A DNA stretch of 43,156 bases from assembly GCA_030615025.1 (NCBI GenBank), contig JAUXAB010000026.1, positions 1 to 43,156 of the forward strand, in the 5' to 3' direction. Numbering within the stretch: position 1 is the first letter of the stretch; every line of letters begins with the position of its first letter. Below, one piece after another: positions 41,700 through 43,156 of the stretch. Source of the DNA: Phycisphaerae bacterium. Its GTDB lineage: Bacteria; Planctomycetota; Phycisphaerae; Sedimentisphaerales; Anaerobacaceae. The notes under the pieces were generated by a model. It saw nothing but the letters and a program-made list of their open reading frames with translations, was not told where the DNA came from and ran no database searches. The position numbers and the translations under genes were made by a program.

Positions 41700-42110
41700 A
41701 TGAGATATCTGGCAATAGATTATGGCGATAAGCGCACGGGATTGGCAATCTGTGACCACGACGAGACAATCGCTTCGCCGCTCGCTGTAATACAGGGCCA
41801 AAAAGAGCTGCTAAAAAAGATTGCAGATGTAGTCCAGGCCGAAAATGTCGAAGCCGTAGTGCTGGGACTGCCTTTGAATATGGACGACTCGCAGGGTCCC
41901 CAGGCCAAACTCACCTTCAAATTCGCCGACCAATTAAAAGAGCGTCTCAACATCCCTGTCCACTTCCAGGATGAACGACTGAGCACTTTCAGTGCTGAGG
42001 GGAAATTGGCCGCTGCCGATTATACAAGAGGCAAGAAAAGAAAGCGTCTCGATGCCGTCGCCGCCGCCGAAATCCTGGAAGCATTCCTCGAACAAAAAAA
42101 CGCACGATAA
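41700..42110 (+). CDS. ruvX: RuvX/YqgF-family putative pre-16S rRNA nuclease
   Basis: 136 residues, full length. RNase H-like fold with MRYLAIDYGDKRTGLAICD (first acidic residue in IDYG), VVLGLPLNMDDSQGP, and the acidic end HFQDERLSTFSAEG...KKRKRLDAVAAAEILEAFL. Members process the 5' end of 16S rRNA and were once called Holliday junction resolvases. Weak ribosome site. It is 37 bases after the guanylyltransferase gene on the same strand. Its end converges with the SDR gene. Confidence 0.93.
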   Translation: MRYLAIDYGDKRTGLAICDHDETIASPLAVIQGQKELLKKIADVVQAENVEAVVLGLPLNMDDSQGPQAKLTFKFADQLKERLNIPVHFQDERLSTFSAEGKLAAADYTRGKKRKRLDAVAAAEILEAFLEQKNAR

Positions 42111-42136
42111 CCAACGGTTTTACCGGCGGTTGTTTA

Positions 42137-42156
42137 GCCGTCGCTGGCACGACGGC
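42137..42156. terminator. hairpin between convergent ruvX and SDR genes
   Basis: A perfect 7-base stem GCCGTCG/CGACGGC with 6-base loop CTGGCA. There is no T-run on either side. It could halt or process either transcript; I call it a likely bidirectional terminator with moderate confidence. Confidence 0.5.
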
Positions 42157-42197
42157 GTCATACGCGACACGCATCGCGCGATATAACTTCCTATTCT

Positions 42198-42971
42198 TTA
42201 TAGCGCTGCGACCCACCCGCCGTCAACGTACAAAATCTGCCCGGTCACAAAGTCACTGGCACTCGAGGCGAGGAAGACTGCCGCACCGACAATATCCTCC
42301 GGCTGACCCCACCTCTCAAATGGCGTCCTTGAAAGCACCCACCTGTTAAAATCTTCGTCAGCCTGCAGTGGTGCGGTAAGGTTCGTAGCGATAAATCCCG
42401 GCCCGATTGCGTTTACATTGATATTGTATTTTGCCCACTCTACCGCCAGCGATTTCGTCACCATCAGCAAACCGCCCTTACTGGCCGCGTACGCCGTTGT
42501 TGTAGGCCGGGCTCCGTGGCACATTAGCGAGCCGATATTAATAATCTTGCCGGCTTCACTCATTTCCTTTCGATGCCGACAAAAGGACTGTGAGATTACA
42601 AACGCAGCAGTCAGGTTTACCTGCATAACCTGGTTCCACATCTCCAGCTCAACATCTTCAGCCGGTGCTCGCGTCGTCGTCCCCGCACAATTGACTAAGA
42701 TATCTATTTCTTTCGTTTCGGAGATTATATTCTCGAAAAGGCCCTCGATTCCCTTTATATTTTCGAGGTCAAATGAGAAGGTCCACACCTTTTTACCGCT
42801 GCATTCTTGAATTTGCTCCTTGGCAGCCTGAAGCTGGCTTTCGTTACGGGCTATTATCGCAATATTGGCCCCGTGCCTTGCCAGCCCTTTTGCCACCGCA
42901 AGCCCGATACCCCTGTTGCCTCCGGTAACCAGGGCCGTTTTACCTGATAAACTGAAAAGCTCATTGTCCAT
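42198..42971 (-). CDS. short-chain dehydrogenase/reductase, KduD / gluconate-5-dehydrogenase-like
   Basis: 257 residues, classical SDR: NAD-binding TGGNRGIG, VNCAGT, catalytic Ser in INIGSLMCH, and YAASKGG with the catalytic Tyr and Lys, then GPGFIATNLTAPL and the closing DFVTGQILYVDGGWVAAL. The opening (LFSLSGKTALVTGG) resembles enzymes that oxidise 2-deoxy-gluconate or 5-keto-gluconate in uronate breakdown. This would fit the polysaccharide-degradation block nearby, but FabG-like roles cannot be excluded. It is the only SDR in the window and lies about 30 kb from the lipid-synthase locus, so it is not an obvious partner for it. No clear Shine-Dalgarno before the ATG at 42971. Confidence 0.88.
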   Translation of the reverse strand: MDNELFSLSGKTALVTGGNRGIGLAVAKGLARHGANIAIIARNESQLQAAKEQIQECSGKKVWTFSFDLENIKGIEGLFENIISETKEIDILVNCAGTTTRAPAEDVELEMWNQVMQVNLTAAFVISQSFCRHRKEMSEAGKIINIGSLMCHGARPTTTAYAASKGGLLMVTKSLAVEWAKYNINVNAIGPGFIATNLTAPLQADEDFNRWVLSRTPFERWGQPEDIVGAAVFLASSASDFVTGQILYVDGGWVAAL

Positions 42972-43081
42972 ATGTTAATAGTAAATCAGAAATGCTGTTA
43001 TTGCGAGACACTTTACTTAGAGCCTATCCAAATAACCCGCTCTATTGCGGCCGGCTGCAAAGCCCGATGCCTGCGTTGTCA

Positions 43082-43132
43082 GCCAAAAACGTTCTCAACG
43101 TGGAGAAAACCACGCCTCCGAGCATTTTTGGC
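43082..43132. repeat. imperfect palindrome near window edge
   Basis: Outer arms GCCAAAAA (43082-43089) and TTTTTGGC (43125-43132); inner arms CGTGG (43099-43103) and CCACG (43110-43114) around AGAAAA. It could be part of a larger repeat or mobile element that continues past the window; no gene is visible in 42972-43156. Confidence 0.45.
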
Positions 43133-43156
43133 CTGCCGCCTTGGCCTTCCCGATAT

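Overview
The window looks like a chromosomal segment of a planctomycete, most likely class Phycisphaerae and close to Sedimentisphaerales. This is inferred from gene content, not from a search. The clues are a PEP-CTERM secreted protein, a huge exported protease ending in a dockerin-like paired Ca-binding repeat, several Tat-exported sugar-related proteins, a four-helix-bundle (S23/IVP) gene remnant, and intergenic spacers full of short repeats. No tRNA, rRNA, CRISPR array or complete insertion sequence was seen.

Layout. 1-333 is the 3' end of an OmpA/MotB-type peptidoglycan-binding protein. 350-4761 (minus) holds a ComEC DNA-uptake channel and an exported D-aminoacylase-like amidohydrolase that has lost several metal ligands. 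4762-5631 is repeat-rich and non-coding. 5632-6210 is a PEP-CTERM protein. 6333-12766 (minus) holds serS, a small lipoprotein and a compact type II fatty-acid/polyketide locus: two FabZ-like dehydratases, an acyl carrier protein, a catalytically degenerate KS (chain-length-factor-like) and an active KS. A truncated four-helix-bundle gene is wedged between the two KS genes. 13261-16668 is a subtilisin-like protease. 16913-18363 holds a short ArgA-like acetyltransferase and a convergent ABC-2 permease. 18573-31610 is a long plus-strand run: three SPFH (HflK/HflC-like) proteins, a P1B metal ATPase, an ABC ATPase, its permease, a membrane-anchored helical-repeat protein and UvrD/PcrA. 31723-38924 encodes five exported proteins: a caspase/C13-like lipoprotein with an EF-hand, two FucI-like proteins, a GH10 xylanase and a GH50-like glycosidase. 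39097-42110 holds pgi, a mannose-1-phosphate guanylyltransferase and ruvX. 42198-42971 (minus) is a KduD-like SDR.

How the genes work together. The dehydratases, ACP and KS pair probably make a dedicated acyl or polyene chain and borrow a ketoreductase from elsewhere. The SPFH/ATPase/ABC run looks like a membrane-domain and transport module. The 31.7-38.9 kb block looks like extracellular or periplasmic polysaccharide breakdown, consistent with nearby sugar-phosphate and GDP-mannose enzymes.

The most unusual signals are not classical genes. (1) 'Stutter' tracts, in which each spacer repeats its own 6-10 base word with small changes, occur in all four spacers between 24.75 and 29.42 kb and on both sides of the four-helix remnant. 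(2) Two 28-base promoters are 25/28 identical and precede two different secreted-protein genes. (3) A composite palindromic repeat is inserted in frame in uvrD. (4) One Tat-lipoprotein signal module is shared by two adjacent, unrelated proteins.
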